From Corbicula japonica (lineage: Eukaryota > Mollusca > Bivalvia > Venerida > Cyrenidae), in NCBI GenBank assembly GCA_038501625.1, contig JAZAYU010000699.1, forward strand, positions 114,606 through 178,605: a DNA stretch of 64,000 bases, read 5' to 3'. The notes under the pieces are model-generated. The model saw only the letters and a list, made by a program, of their open reading frames with translations, was not told the origin of the DNA and did no database searches. The translations under genes were made by a program, and so were the position numbers. Of this stretch, positions 42,694-53,638 are shown one piece after another; position 1 is the first letter of the stretch, and every line of letters begins with the position of its first letter.

Positions 42694-45248
42694 TTTATTA
42701 GTTTGAGCATAAACTATGTTCATATGATAAAATAAACCCGATATGTCCACTATTTCGGGTAGCTGAGTTTGCGAATAAACCGGATTCGCAAAGATAAACC
42801 GGAGCCTGTTCATAGTGCAGCGTTCATACGCAAAATTGATACAACTCGTCAGATTAAAATTTCCGTATCGCACATTGTCCTTTTTCCGATTCTGTATTAT
42901 GCAGCTTTCGGTAGTTTCAACGTTTCAAAATGGCCGATTTCAAAAGGCGATATTTTCACAAATTTAGAATTGTTGACTACAATGACACTCTTTCCTTAAA
43001 AATAATCAACGATTTTACGGCCTTTACAAATAAAAATGAAATGAAATCGTCAAAATGTGAAAGAAAGTTTAATGAATAGATAGTCATTGCGGGTATAAAT
43101 GGTACTAGCAAAAGACTACTGTTTTAGGAGCGAATAAGTGTGCATACCGTCTATCCTAATTTAAATATCCATTCGAAACAATCCTTCTAATTTTCCGTTT
43201 AAAGCCTGACCCTATGATTTGATGTAAACAAAGCTCGTTGCTGTGGTATAAGAATGAAACACTTTCAAATCCTAGTCGTTACATATCGAATACCACGGTA
43301 AACACTTCCAGCATCTTCGGGTCTTGTCCAAATTTTTCTGTTATTGTTTTTATTCCTTCAAAGATTTTAAAAGTTTAATAAATCTTTCTCTGTCAGAATC
43401 AATCATGGCGCTTGAAAATGTAAACATTTGTTCGATGACGTAGAGATTCATGGTTTATTGTGACGCAATTGCTTACATCACATTTGATAATAAAATAAAA
43501 TAAAATCCTAAAATCTTTTAAGAATATAAAGAAATAAACTGTTTAAGTGTTAGAGTACCTAAATTACCGGCAAATTATTAATATAATTTCCCCATTACAT
43601 TACCAGAAGTACTTTTCACATAATACACAAGTATCGTGCTTAACAACCTTCAAAGGATGTAATAGATAACATCACTGATTAAATGTACGGAGAGACTTTT
43701 TTACAGCCGCCACATGGCACAAACAACGCTACGGTGATATTGAAATATATGAAAAAGGAACTTTGAAAGCCACCGAACACGATAAATATTAAAGGCTCGG
43801 TTTGACTCATCCAGTTTATGAGCAGTTAATGGGATGCATATAAACACATATAACTGAGACGAACGTAATAGTTGGCTAAATATTGAAGTCCTTTATGAAG
43901 TGATGGAAAACAATTGCATCAAAAATGAACATAAACGATCCAGATATGCGGATGAAAAGCATAAAATTGTTTCTATGGTATAATCTGCTGATGGAAAGGA
44001 TAAAAGTGTTTTTTATGGTAAACTTTGTTTTAATACATACATAAACATTTCGATTTTTCTGAAGATTTGCGATGCCCGCGGCCTCAATACCAAACGATCT
44101 GTTTTTCTTTCGATTATACTAAGCCATTTATGAATCCCTATCGGTAAAGGTCCCGTTTGCTAAACGTAGCACTAGTTGTTAAGTGTTGCTGTTGCCATAA
44201 GGGAACATTGGCACACGCTGACCTTGTTACAGTGCTTTCTATTATACATTACCTCCGTTTTGCCATGAAGTTCATTTTGAATTACCTCATACACCATACA
44301 TGGTCCATCGTTTTGTAATATCGTATGGAAATTGCTTCAACACTGTTAACATAGACATTGTCACATCGTTGGCCTTGTTCGCGAAAAAAGATAGGTACAT
44401 ACGTGGATTCCTTTCTTGAATTTAACTGCAATCTTACGTTGTTCAATCGACACAGCGCGTATGACTCTTTCACAACATGATCAGTCAAATAAAATGATGT
44501 GCGAGATCACAAAATAACTGCGCTGGCTGACAAATAATTTGAAAACTACCAAAATATTTGATTCTGAATTTTAAACATGTAATACGTGCTGGATATAATT
44601 ATACATCGAAACAACGATACTTAATATATTATCTTGAGCGAAATTATGTTCTACAGAGTACTATAATTTGGGTAATTCAATTACAAACAGTATGAAATTT
44701 GTTCTTCAGCACAGTGCTTAAAATCTTATAATTATACATGTGTATAAGAACACGTACTTAGCATAAAATCTACTTATACAAATAAGAAATGTATCTTACA
44801 TGTCAGCAGCTATCTTTCTATAAGCTCGTGTATAGGTGGTAAGCTTATATTTGGTTAAACAACTTGTGACATGTACCTATTCAGAGAAAATCTGCAACAT
44901 ATCAAAATCTTTTGCAATATACGTTCCGCAACCTATACGGTTGGATAAAAAATATCAACTCTACTGTAACCTTAAAATAATTTCAAGTGGATAATAACTC
45001 CATCTAAGATAACTGTCTGTTTTAAGCTGTTATACTGTTTATTGCCTGTAAAAGGCAAACTTAGACTTGATCCTTCCATGGCATCATGTGGTGTTAAGCG
45101 AAGCAGTGGTGCCATTTAGGTCATGTTTAATAAACTAATTTATCGTAGTAGATTGTTTTGTAATACATGTGAAGTCTTCATAATAAAATTACATTTTTTT
45201 GCAATTTACAGAAATAACAATGTTAAGTTTCAGTGTTCTATCTTACAG
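42694..45248 (+). other. Intergenic or intronic sequence, no exon recognised
   Basis: Contains one dispersed-repeat copy (43748-43842). Upstream exons of the MIB/HERC2 gene may lie here, but none has a recognisable domain. The 68-codon minus-strand frame 44282-44488 has no family resemblance I can support. Confidence 0.5.
43748..43842 (+). repeat. Dispersed repeat family R1, copy 1
   Basis: Shares the core GGAACTTTGAAAGCCACC and GGCTCGGTTTGA with copies at 51567-51787, 59136-59362 and 63446-63524 (minus). This copy is short and diverged after the core. Confidence 0.8.
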
Positions 45249-45374
45249 GAAGGTGTCGTGACACAAGTTGACCCTATAGGGTATGTCACAGTTCGCTGGG
45301 ATTGGAACGGCTCTGAAACTCGGGAATATGCAGGAGCTGGTAAAAGGTTTGAAGTGAAACTTCTTCGTAAATGA
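45249..45374 (+). CDS. Probable terminal coding exon of a MIB/HERC2-domain protein (partial gene)
   Basis: A pyrimidine-rich acceptor (TTCTATCTTACAG, ending at 45248) is followed by 41 codons and TGA at 45372-45374. The translation has the pattern of the second half of a MIB/HERC2 domain: GVVTQVDPIGYVTVRWD, then a short turn and an EYAGAGKRFEVKLL end. In the family this reads like G-x-V-x-x-x-x-x-G-x-V-x-V-x-W-D followed by Y-x-x-G and a hydrophobic tail. MIB/HERC2 domains occur in E3 ubiquitin ligases such as Mindbomb and HERC2, where they help bind partners. Here the domain sits at the very C-terminus, so the exact protein is unknown. The frame is open upstream to 45123, but the intron-like composition and the acceptor favour the shorter exon. 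Upstream exons were not found. A possible polyadenylation signal is ATTAAA near 45614. Confidence 0.6.
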   Translation, partial: EGVVTQVDPIGYVTVRWDWNGSETREYAGAGKRFEVKLLRK

Positions 45375-46256
45375 AACTGGTGTCTCTGTCCCATTGACAA
45401 ACTATTTTAAAACTGTGATCTGTTCGTATAAATATATAAAGGAGCATATGTTTGTTTATTTTAGCAAGATTGTACTTTACACAAAAGCGTGTATGAGTTG
45501 TGTTTGTATCTTTTAAATGAATTGATTTTGAATCTTTTATGATAATCAATTATTACATGTATTTTACCAGATGCACGAAGGTGTATTTTTTCCATTTTGT
45601 TTATTGAACAGAACATTAAACGCAGTGACAACTCATTTTATTTTTGTAAGCAAGGAAACCTGAGGCTATTTGCTGTGTTAACATTGTGAAGTTTGAGTTA
45701 TTTACTTTGTGATAATAATGTCATAACTTGGATTTACTGTCATTCTGTAAACGTTGTGTTATTGTTATTATTACTCAGGTGTATAACATACCGTTAACTA
45801 ATATAGTGAGACATTCATAGGAATCAATATTCTTCACTTAGTCTCACTTAAACACCCATATCTTCTCTACGACCAAATTTGTGATGTCTGATTATTTTAT
45901 ATTTTTGATAAAGTAATACATGGGACATGCCAAAAACGATATATTACAGCATCGCATGTCAAATAACTAATGTTTTATGTTACCATTACGAGAACACGAA
46001 AAGCTTGAACATTGTTTTATGTTATATAGATGGGTTTCTAAGAATATTGTCAGGGCACTGTAGAACACTCTTCCATGCATGCGGCTTATATCACTACGGG
46101 AGACAGTACATTATGCATGTGTGAATAAGATTGTTTCTTTGATGTAATTGTATACTATAGAACGGAAATTCTTGAAACATGTCGTTGTTATAGGTAATAA
46201 TACAATTTTGAAAATAACTATTGATTTGTTGGCATACATACATTTTAGGTGGCTGT
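45375..46256 (+). other. Probable 3-prime UTR and downstream sequence
   Basis: AT-rich, with no exon, after the stop codon of the MIB/HERC2 exon. An ATTAAA near 45614 is the nearest polyadenylation-like signal; the true transcript end cannot be read. Confidence 0.4.
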
Positions 46257-46830
46257 TTTAGCGGTATGTAAGAAATATTTCCTGATATCCATGCGTGATA
46301 CCGCAGCATGATATATATCGTTCGGATAAGCCATGCTACACGCTTTGCCATATTTAGCGGCATAATATACATCTTTCGTGATAACCGTGCATATTGTCAT
46401 CATATGCACAACTTAGTTGACAGTCATGAACAACTGACATGTTTAGCGGCATTATATACACCGTTAAAGATAGTTATGCAAAGTATTAAGCGGTATGATA
46501 TATACATGTATCTTTCGTGATAGACATGTTTATCGTCTTGCAATTGACAACTTCCTTGAAAGCCATGCAAATCTGTCCTATTTGGTGTGTTTATATACAC
46601 CGTTAGAGAAATTTATGCATAATGAATGGATAAGCGGTATGATATACATCTTTCGTGATAGCCATGTTTATCGTCATGAAATGCACAACTTCCTTGATGG
46701 TCATGCATATCTATCTTGTTTGGTGGATTTATATACACCGTTAGAGACATTTATGCGTAATGAATGGTTAAGCGGTATGATATACGTCTTTGGTGATAGC
46801 CATGTTTATCGTCCTTGAAAGCCGTGCATA
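46257..46830 (+). repeat. Degenerate tandem repeat, unit about 138 bp
   Basis: Landmarks AGCGGTATGATATACA, TCTTTCGTGATAGCCATG and ATATACACCGTTAGAGA recur in order, with AGCGG-type starts near 46259, 46358, 46447, 46489, 46629 and 46771. The last two units are the best kept and are 138 bp apart. Because 138 is divisible by three, an open frame (46495-46818) runs through with a 46-residue repeat; I treat it as a by-product of the period. Confidence 0.8.
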
Positions 46831-47600
46831 TCTGTCTTGTTTTAAATTAATTTCATAAACATCTTTAGAGAAAGTTCTTCATTGTAGACGGAACATGATA
46901 CACATCGTTTGAAAAAAATCATAATTGACATGTTTACAAATGTAACGGCTCAGCATACATTTTCGAGATCCAAGTTTAGCAACATTTTATACATTTAAGT
47001 ACAAGCCACGCTCAATGGCCAGATTACACATTTGTATGTACTAACCATGCTTAACGACAGAAATTGTGATAACACTGTTTCTCGGCAATATATATTTTAT
47101 GTTGTTTTTTATCTTACGATGTTATTTTCTATTCAAGTGATAAATATGCTTAAATCATGAACTCAAGTTATTATGCACATTTATTTTACGTTCCGTTAAT
47201 ACGCAGTGCTCATTCAGGCATTAACGCAAACATTTTATATTTCAAAAATATTATATGCCAGGCCAGATGTTTCTATTTTAAATACTTGTAATATCTTTTA
47301 CAAATAATTCAGTTTACAAATGACTTGGTTTATATCATTTCTTTCTTTCTTTGTCTGATTTCTGTTTTACCGTCTACATTCTGAGAGCTAAGGGAAGACT
47401 AACACAGAAAAATAAAGTCAGAGTTAATTTTCTTGGTTAAATTGTTGGAAGACAGGGAAGCATATAACAGATCATCGTGGCGGGAGACAGTCTACATGCC
47501 AGCATTCAGTCCTTGGTGTTTTTAACTTTGCAACCCTGTATTGAGTGTAAGTTCTGCTTCGTAAATAAACCTAAAACAAATCTTATACAGCAATTTATTA
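46831..47600 (+). other. Gene-free AT-rich sequence
   Basis: No exon or repeat was recognised, apart from decayed copies of the preceding tandem-repeat motifs in the first 50 bp. Confidence 0.5.
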
Positions 47601-47639
47601 TAGCAAATTCGAATGAAAACTAATGAGGTAACATCAGCA

Positions 47640-48230
47640 GATATGTTTATCGTTTGCTCAGAAGATTAAAATGTTACGCTCAATTTATGTGAATAATTAT
47701 TTAGAAAACCAATCTGCTTGATGATTACTTATCGGTGTATGGTAGAATGTGTTGCTTTCACCTTGGCGAAATATATTGAAAACCAGTCTGCTTGATTTCT
47801 GCTTATCGTTTTATTATAGAATTCAGCTTATAATGCTACGTTCCTTGTGTGTGAACAATAATATTAAAAACATTCTCAGACTGCTTGATGATTGCTTTCC
47901 GTCCTATGAGAGGATGTAGCTAACAATTTTCCTTTCAATTTGGTTAACAATTAAAATATTGAAACCCAGTCTGCTAAATGATTGCTTATCGCTGTGTGAT
48001 AGGATTTTGCTTATACATATAATAGTACTTTATATGTGGATGAACGGTAGTACTTAAACTGTGGATGAACAATTATATTATTGAAAACCAGTTTGTCTGT
48101 AGTGTCTGCCCTTTAAGACATTCAGAATAACAGTGAGATGATCTTGCATCACAACAAAATTCAAGAACAGGCCATGTTGAATTAAAAATCTGTGCTGAAG
48201 ATAATAAAAACTGAGTTTGAAAACCAGTCT
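47640..48230 (+). repeat. Degenerate tandem repeat, spacing about 70-140 bp
   Basis: The motif ATTGAAAACCAGTCTGCTTGATG-like, followed by GCTTATCG, recurs near 47706, 47778, 47873, 47967, 48082 and 48218 with variable spacing. Units are poorly conserved. Confidence 0.6.
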
Positions 48231-49599
48231 AAAATCGCAATCATCTTATTAGCTGAAATGGCGAATAGAACGAATACTTGATGGGTAACAGCATTGGAAC
48301 GGTCAGTGGCAACATTAACACGGATTAATGCGGACGTATATATGACATGTTTGCTCTCCGAAACTGAACCAAAACATTGTATGGTTCCAACATACATTGT
48401 ATTTAAGCAAACCGAATCATGAAGGTATTGTAAGCTGGGGAACAATATTTAATTTTTCTGACAATTATTTCTCAAACTCTTAAAACTGTACATGTATGAG
48501 TATAATTAGGTGCTTCAAATCTTTGAAAGCGGTTTGGTTCTGAGACCAGGCACAACTGGCAGTTAACTTTAATTAGTTAAATATGGTCATTATACTGGAA
48601 GAAGAAGAAGAAGAAGGTAGGATAACTGATTGTATTATTGTTAGGACTAGACCTCAACTTGCTCTTAACAAACATTTATGCTGAGCCAAGATATCTACAT
48701 TTCGTCATGTTGGTGCAAAAAGTCATGTAACTGACATTTTTTTGGAAACCTTTTTTTACATTTTTAGGTAAAAAATATACATTTCAATCACCTGTAAATT
48801 CTTTTAGCCTAATTCAACTCAGAAATGCCTTTTTTCTTCAAAAATTAAAAAGCTGTAACTGCAAAGCTTTTTTATTTGGTGCAAAAACTGCTGTAAGTGC
48901 CGTTACCATACTTATTGCACCAAACATTTTCCAACATTTTCATAGTTCTTGGCGCAAAAAGTATTGTAATTTCACATATTCTATATTTGTTTGACTTAAA
49001 TAAATCAAATGTTCATTAATGTTTTTATTAATTATTATTTGTTTAATGTGAAGTTTGTACGTGACAGTTGCCAGAGATGTCTTCACTGCCCATTATTGCT
49101 TGATAGCATAAAAATGGTACCATAAGATCATTTACACATAGAACAAAATTATTTGGCTAAAATGCAGGTTTAGAAATTTGTGGCAGTTTGTAAATATAAC
49201 AAATCATCTTTTGTATGTTTTAAGAACTTTTTTCAACACATTAATGATGCAACTGTACTTATCTTTATCAATTAAAACTCATTGGTTTTTTAATCTTTTT
49301 AATTAGAAGGTAGGGTAATGACAGTACAACGGGGGTAGAAGAGCAGTAAAAAAACAAAAGGTCAATTCAAAGTAGATGACTTGCATTATTATGATAATTA
49401 TTTCTAGTGGAGTATCTCTTAAGTCTTAATAAGGCCAGTGACAGATTTCTCAGATATGGTAAGAAAATGGTAAGAAAAATATGTTAGTATAGAACAATAA
49501 CAATAAGGGCAGATATTTGTGGGATGTTTCATATAACACAACCTGTTTCTGATTAAAATGATCTAACATAAATTTATAAACAAAGTATAAACAATTTTA
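48231..49599 (+). other. Gene-free AT-rich sequence
   Basis: Contains a short GAAGAAGAAG run (48599-48615). The minus-strand frame 48182-48445 has no recognisable domain. Nothing else is seen. Confidence 0.5.
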
Positions 49600-49609
49600 T
49601 TATACCTCA

Positions 49610-49935
49610 CGTGATTAGTTAACTATATAGCGTAATGTGACGTCACATGCTGACAATCCGTAATGTTACCCTCGTGACATTACCTATACGCCCGCTTGAC
49701 ATTACGAATCGGCCCTCGCGTGCGTTGAATGATTTTACTGACAGTTAAATAAATATTTTATTGATTAAATTGACTTTTTAATTTGTGTTAATATCATTGT
49801 TGAATAAATTTGTAAAAGTTTCCGAATTATTTTGTTCGGTATAATAAAATAAATATCACATATAACGCCTCGGTTGACATTACCTGTCTCGGGTGAACAA
49901 TCCGTTCTATCACCCACTGAAGGATGTGATATTTA
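49610..49935 (+). repeat. Possible dispersed element with repeated TGACATTAC motifs
   Basis: Contains several GACATTACC/GACATTACG motifs and related CAATCCGT motifs at both ends (49656 and 49899), suggesting a short non-autonomous element. No second copy is in the window, so this is tentative. Confidence 0.3.
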
Positions 49936-50054
49936 TATAGTGTCACATTTTATACAGAGTGGTTGATTTGCATCTTTGTGTCATTAATGAAAATAATGAT
50001 TTTTTTTGCTATTGCACATAATCGTAACCATAAATATACATCAAGAATTTAGAC

Positions 50055-50215
50055 TCGCAACTTTTTTAAACACAAAATATGTTTTGTGATTAAAGAAGTT
50101 GCGTTTCTATTTTCTTTTACTTTATTATAATTATGTACTTAAATAAATTAGAAACGCAACTTCTTTAAACATGAAGTATATTGTCTTGTTAAAAGAAGTT
50201 GTGTTTCTAATTTCT
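50055..50215. repeat. Cluster of alternating inverted repeats
   Basis: The motif AAAGAAGTTGCGTTTCTA and its reverse complement alternate: CGCAACTT near 50056, AAAGAAGTTGCGTTTCTA at 50093, TTAGAAACGCAACTTCTTT at about 50149, and AAAAGAAGTTGTGTTTCTAA at about 50191. Neighbouring copies can pair as successive hairpins with short AT-rich loops. Confidence 0.75.
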
Positions 50216-50534
50216 TTAAGTATATATAATACGTGAGTTAATTTCAATTGAATGTATTTCCTGTCTTACAACAAATGCAAAATAAGTCCTTCATTTCTGT
50301 ATAGTTTCTTTTGTATAAATTAGACAACATTAAATGGCGTTTTCTTTTCTAATTTGACTATGTTGCTTTTATACACATGTGACTGTTTTACACATGAAAA
50401 AATTTTAACAACACCTCGAGGTACCTTGATGATTTATTAAATATAGATACTAACCATTTTCCATCTCTGGTTAAGCAGATAAGTGGGTTGGAGTCTTTTC
50501 ACCAAGACAACTTGTACTTGTTTTGTGATGAGAA

Positions 50535-50798
50535 CCTGTTGGGGCAAGTGTGAGGTTGGTGCACCCTAGAACCTGGTTTAAACCCCCAGTGGCAATTAAA
50601 TTTGCTACTGACCGTTCCAAGGCGGTAACCCCTCGGGTTCTCATTTTTGTTTATTGTTAGTGGTGTCTTTTTTTAAACTGATTATTTTATTAACCATGCT
50701 CTCTCCCCCTCTCTTCTTCTTGACTGTGTGGGGAGGCTGTTTTTTCTGAATGTGGCTATTCCTGATATGCATATTTTACCTTTTTACATGGTTTTTAT
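50535..50798 (+). repeat. Dispersed repeat family R2, forward copy
   Basis: Matches the reverse complement of 55780-56035 across its length, including a CTGACCGTTCCAAGGCGGTAA motif region, a GTTTATTGTTAGT-like region, a GGGGAGGCTGTTTT region and a GATATGCATATTTTACC end. Part of it also recurs at 60705-60780. It is SINE-like in size, but I see no convincing tRNA promoter. Confidence 0.8.
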
Positions 50799-50799
50799 T

Positions 50800-51566
50800 A
50801 ATAATAATATAGGACGTCTTCCATACTGATAGAAGGAGGTTGCAAGTGTTTGCCACGCCAGCTTTGAAAATCCTGATGCTGTTGTCTGAGGTCAAGGATG
50901 CTTTGTATTCTGGAAGGGAAGAATCCAAAGTTTGTAATTTTACCTTAACGTTCACAAATTTTCAACAATTGTTGAAAGTAAACCATTTACTGTAATTTTC
51001 ACCGGTAACGGTAGCTATGTATTTATCGAAGATTATTCAGAAAAAGGTTAGTTAATCAAAAATAAACCTGATAGTTTATTGTGGAATCATATAGCAGACG
51101 TTTGATAATCCAAGTGGGGATGATTGTTTGAAAATGTGTCTCTCTGGATGTACATGTATTCGTAGGATAGCTAGTTTAAGTAGTTTATGTGGTTTATGAA
51201 TATTCAGTTGATTTGTAGATTGATGACACGATCCTGAGACCTACTTTGGTGAAGACCTGGTGTTAACAAAACAAGTGCTAAACATTGATTTTTACAGTGG
51301 CGGAGATGTTCGTGATGGTTCCAGAAATATTTTGCTGAAGTTTTAAATGAGTAAATTTGTTTTCGTTTTTGTTGATAGTATGAAATACAATATTTTCAAA
51401 GGTTGAAACGACGCATGCATACGTTACAATGTTTGTGGCAATTTGTTTAGATTTTATTTTTATAAAATGTAAATGTCTTTCAATTGCAGTGCTCATCAGT
51501 TGTCTCTCTTTGTTTGATTCGATATGACCGCTGAATACAACGACATTGTTTGTGTTGTTAAAATAG
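50800..51566 (+). other. Gene-free sequence
   Basis: No exon is recognised. The minus-strand frame 51278-51598 has no domain. Confidence 0.5.
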
Positions 51567-51787
51567 ATGAAAAGGGAACTTTGAAAGCCACCGAACACGA
51601 CAAATATGAAAATACTGCAGGCTCGGTTTGATTGAGCCTGTTCATGGGCAGTAATGGGAATGCTTATTACTGCCCACGCCGCCTAGCCCCGGGTTGAGCG
51701 CAACTCAGTAATTACATTAAATAGTACAATCGATCCATCCCAAACGATGGTATGCATATGGCGGTGAACATGGAACCTTCAATGAGG
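51567..51787 (+). repeat. Dispersed repeat family R1, copy 2 (long)
   Basis: Begins GATGAAAAGGGAACTTTG and runs to GGAACCTTCAATGAGG. It shares with 59136-59362 a second conserved part, GGGTTGAGCGCAACTCA and CATCCCAAACGAT...GGCGGTGAACATGGAACC. Confidence 0.85.
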
Positions 51788-51798
51788 TAAAGTATCAT

Positions 51799-51840
51799 GA
51801 GATAAGTAAATAATTAATTTACTCACGTTATAGTGAGTAA
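51799..51840. repeat. 42-bp palindromic repeat, copy 1
   Basis: GAGATAAGTAAATAATTAAT followed by an 8-bp inverted pair TTACTCAC/GTGAGTAA. The same 42 bp recur at 52472-52513 with one change. Confidence 0.85.
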
Positions 51841-52471
51841 ATGGAATTTTTTACGTTTCGAATAATACGAACGTGACGGTAATTGTCAGTGTGGAAGGAA
51901 AAGGTGCGTGTATCTCGTGCGATTACGCTATTTAAGTGTTTGTTTTATCTGTGGACACCAATATAGGCGTTTCTATTCAGCGGTAAACATTTCGGCACCC
52001 GCCATATAGGTTGTAAATATTTTTGGATGGCTGCCGATGTTTAAATAACTTACAGAGAATTAATCGAAAAATGGGTGTAAATAAAGTGTTTATTTTTGTT
52101 TCAGGTGTTTCGAGTTTGTTGTCTTATTTCCCAATCATAAACAATATATTTATCATGTAAGAAATATGGATATTTTTAAGGCCATTCAATAGTTTCAGGT
52201 TCGAGTGGTATTATTAGATGAAGCTCTATCCAGATATGTTGAAAGTTTTACGTTCGTCTGCTTGACAGTTAAATAGCCAGAGCTACTGATCTCAGCTTTG
52301 CATTCGGACGGTTCGCACAGTACAGGCCCACTGATTTTACCTCTTTTAAGACAGTCTTAGAGCAACTTGCACTAGGACTATACAGACAATAGAAAATTTA
52401 ATGGATATTACCGCTGAATACAACAACATAATCCTAGTTCTTGTTTGTGTTGTTACATGTAACGTATTAAT

Positions 52472-52513
52472 GAGATAAGTAAATAATTAATTTACTCACG
52501 TTAAAGTGAGTAA
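52472..52513. repeat. 42-bp palindromic repeat, copy 2
   Basis: Second copy of 51799-51840. Both copies lie right of a CCGCTGAATACAAC motif (51528 and 52411), so a larger, decayed direct duplication is likely. Confidence 0.85.
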
Positions 52514-52710
52514 TTACATTCATCTTCTATTTTCACATAATCTTATTTGAGATTGTGTTACACATTCAAGTTTAGTTTTACCGCGAACTGCAAAATAATT
52601 TATCGTCTGCTCAACTTCATGACGTAATTTAAAGAATTGACGTCAACTGTCCGAACATTTTCCCGTGACGCGCCTCATCCATAACAACGGCATATATGTG
52701 AATATTTAAA

Positions 52711-52840
52711 CAGTATGCATTCTGTAGGTTCATGTTATTTGAGTAGTGTACCTAAACAATATCACGCGAGATCGAAGGTCGAGGGTGATGTGGTTTAAAT
52801 ACGCAACGAGAAATAATACGAACCTACAGAATGCATACTG
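52711..52840. mobile_element. 130-bp MITE with 30-bp terminal inverted repeats
   Basis: The outer 21 bp of each end (CAGTATGCATTCTGTAGGTT plus one base) are perfect reverse complements. Pairing extends to 30 bp with two mismatches (52711-52740 and 52811-52840). It has no coding capacity. No clear target duplication flanks it. Confidence 0.75.
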
Positions 52841-53411
52841 TCATAATGTTCCTTTTATTATATACACTTCTCGATCCAAAAATATAAATAATCTGAACTA
52901 CAAAATTATAGGCAAAAACGTGGTTTACATAATAGTAGAAAAAACTAGTAACGTGATAGTAAATTTATGAATTGCGTAAAAAGTAATGAATGACGTAAAA
53001 ATATAGTAACGGTTGTAAAACTGAGACGGAAATTTCCATATTTGGAGTTCGTTTTGTGCCGGAAAATTACGACAACATAGTGTGACGAAGTATATGACGT
53101 CACATAGAACACGAGAAGCTGCAAAATGAAGAATTCGAAAACGGATATTGTCCAATACGGAATATTAACTAATCTGGCGAGTTGTATCAATGGGTCCGCT
53201 GTTTTGTTCGGATTTACGCACTATGCTAAAATTATTCATTGGTATATATAAAAAGTGGTGAAATATTAACCTGCCCATTTTGCATACATTATTCGGTTGT
53301 TGGTTGTGATATTTTTAATTTTATCACCGAAGCGTGAAAATCGTCATTACCTCAACGGGAAATACAATACTCATGCAGTATATAGGTGTCTTCTTTCCGC
53401 TAAGCAGGTAT

Positions 53412-53485
53412 GAAAGCGGAATGGCTCAGTGGTAAAGTGCAGCATTCAAACGCTCAAGGTATGTGGTTAGAGTCCTGCTAGTGCC
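53412..53485 (+). other. tRNA-like segment inside the left end of the Sailor-like element
   Basis: Has an A-box-like TGGCTCAGTGG (53422-53432) and a B-box-like GGTTAGAGTCC (53465-53475) at the spacing found in tRNA genes. The acceptor and anticodon stems pair poorly, so it is not a functional tRNA. It may be an internal RNA polymerase III promoter-like relic. It points inward, toward the transposase. Confidence 0.5.
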
Positions 53486-53638
53486 ATTTTTGTTTTATAC
53501 TTTTTTAAATTAAAGCGTTCATTTATATAAAGTTTAACGATTTTGTTATTTTCCACGTGGAAACCGTTGTTAATTTTACATGTATGGCAGATGATCATTA
53601 AGAAATATGTAGTTTACACAACGTGTATACGTTTTGAA

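Noticed and set aside
46257..46830. CRISPR-like array
   Set aside because: Contiguous degenerate tandem repeats with no unique spacers, in a eukaryotic genome.
53412..53485. A functional tRNA gene
   Set aside because: A- and B-box-like motifs exist, but acceptor and anticodon stems do not pair well and no terminator-flanked tRNA structure is convincing.
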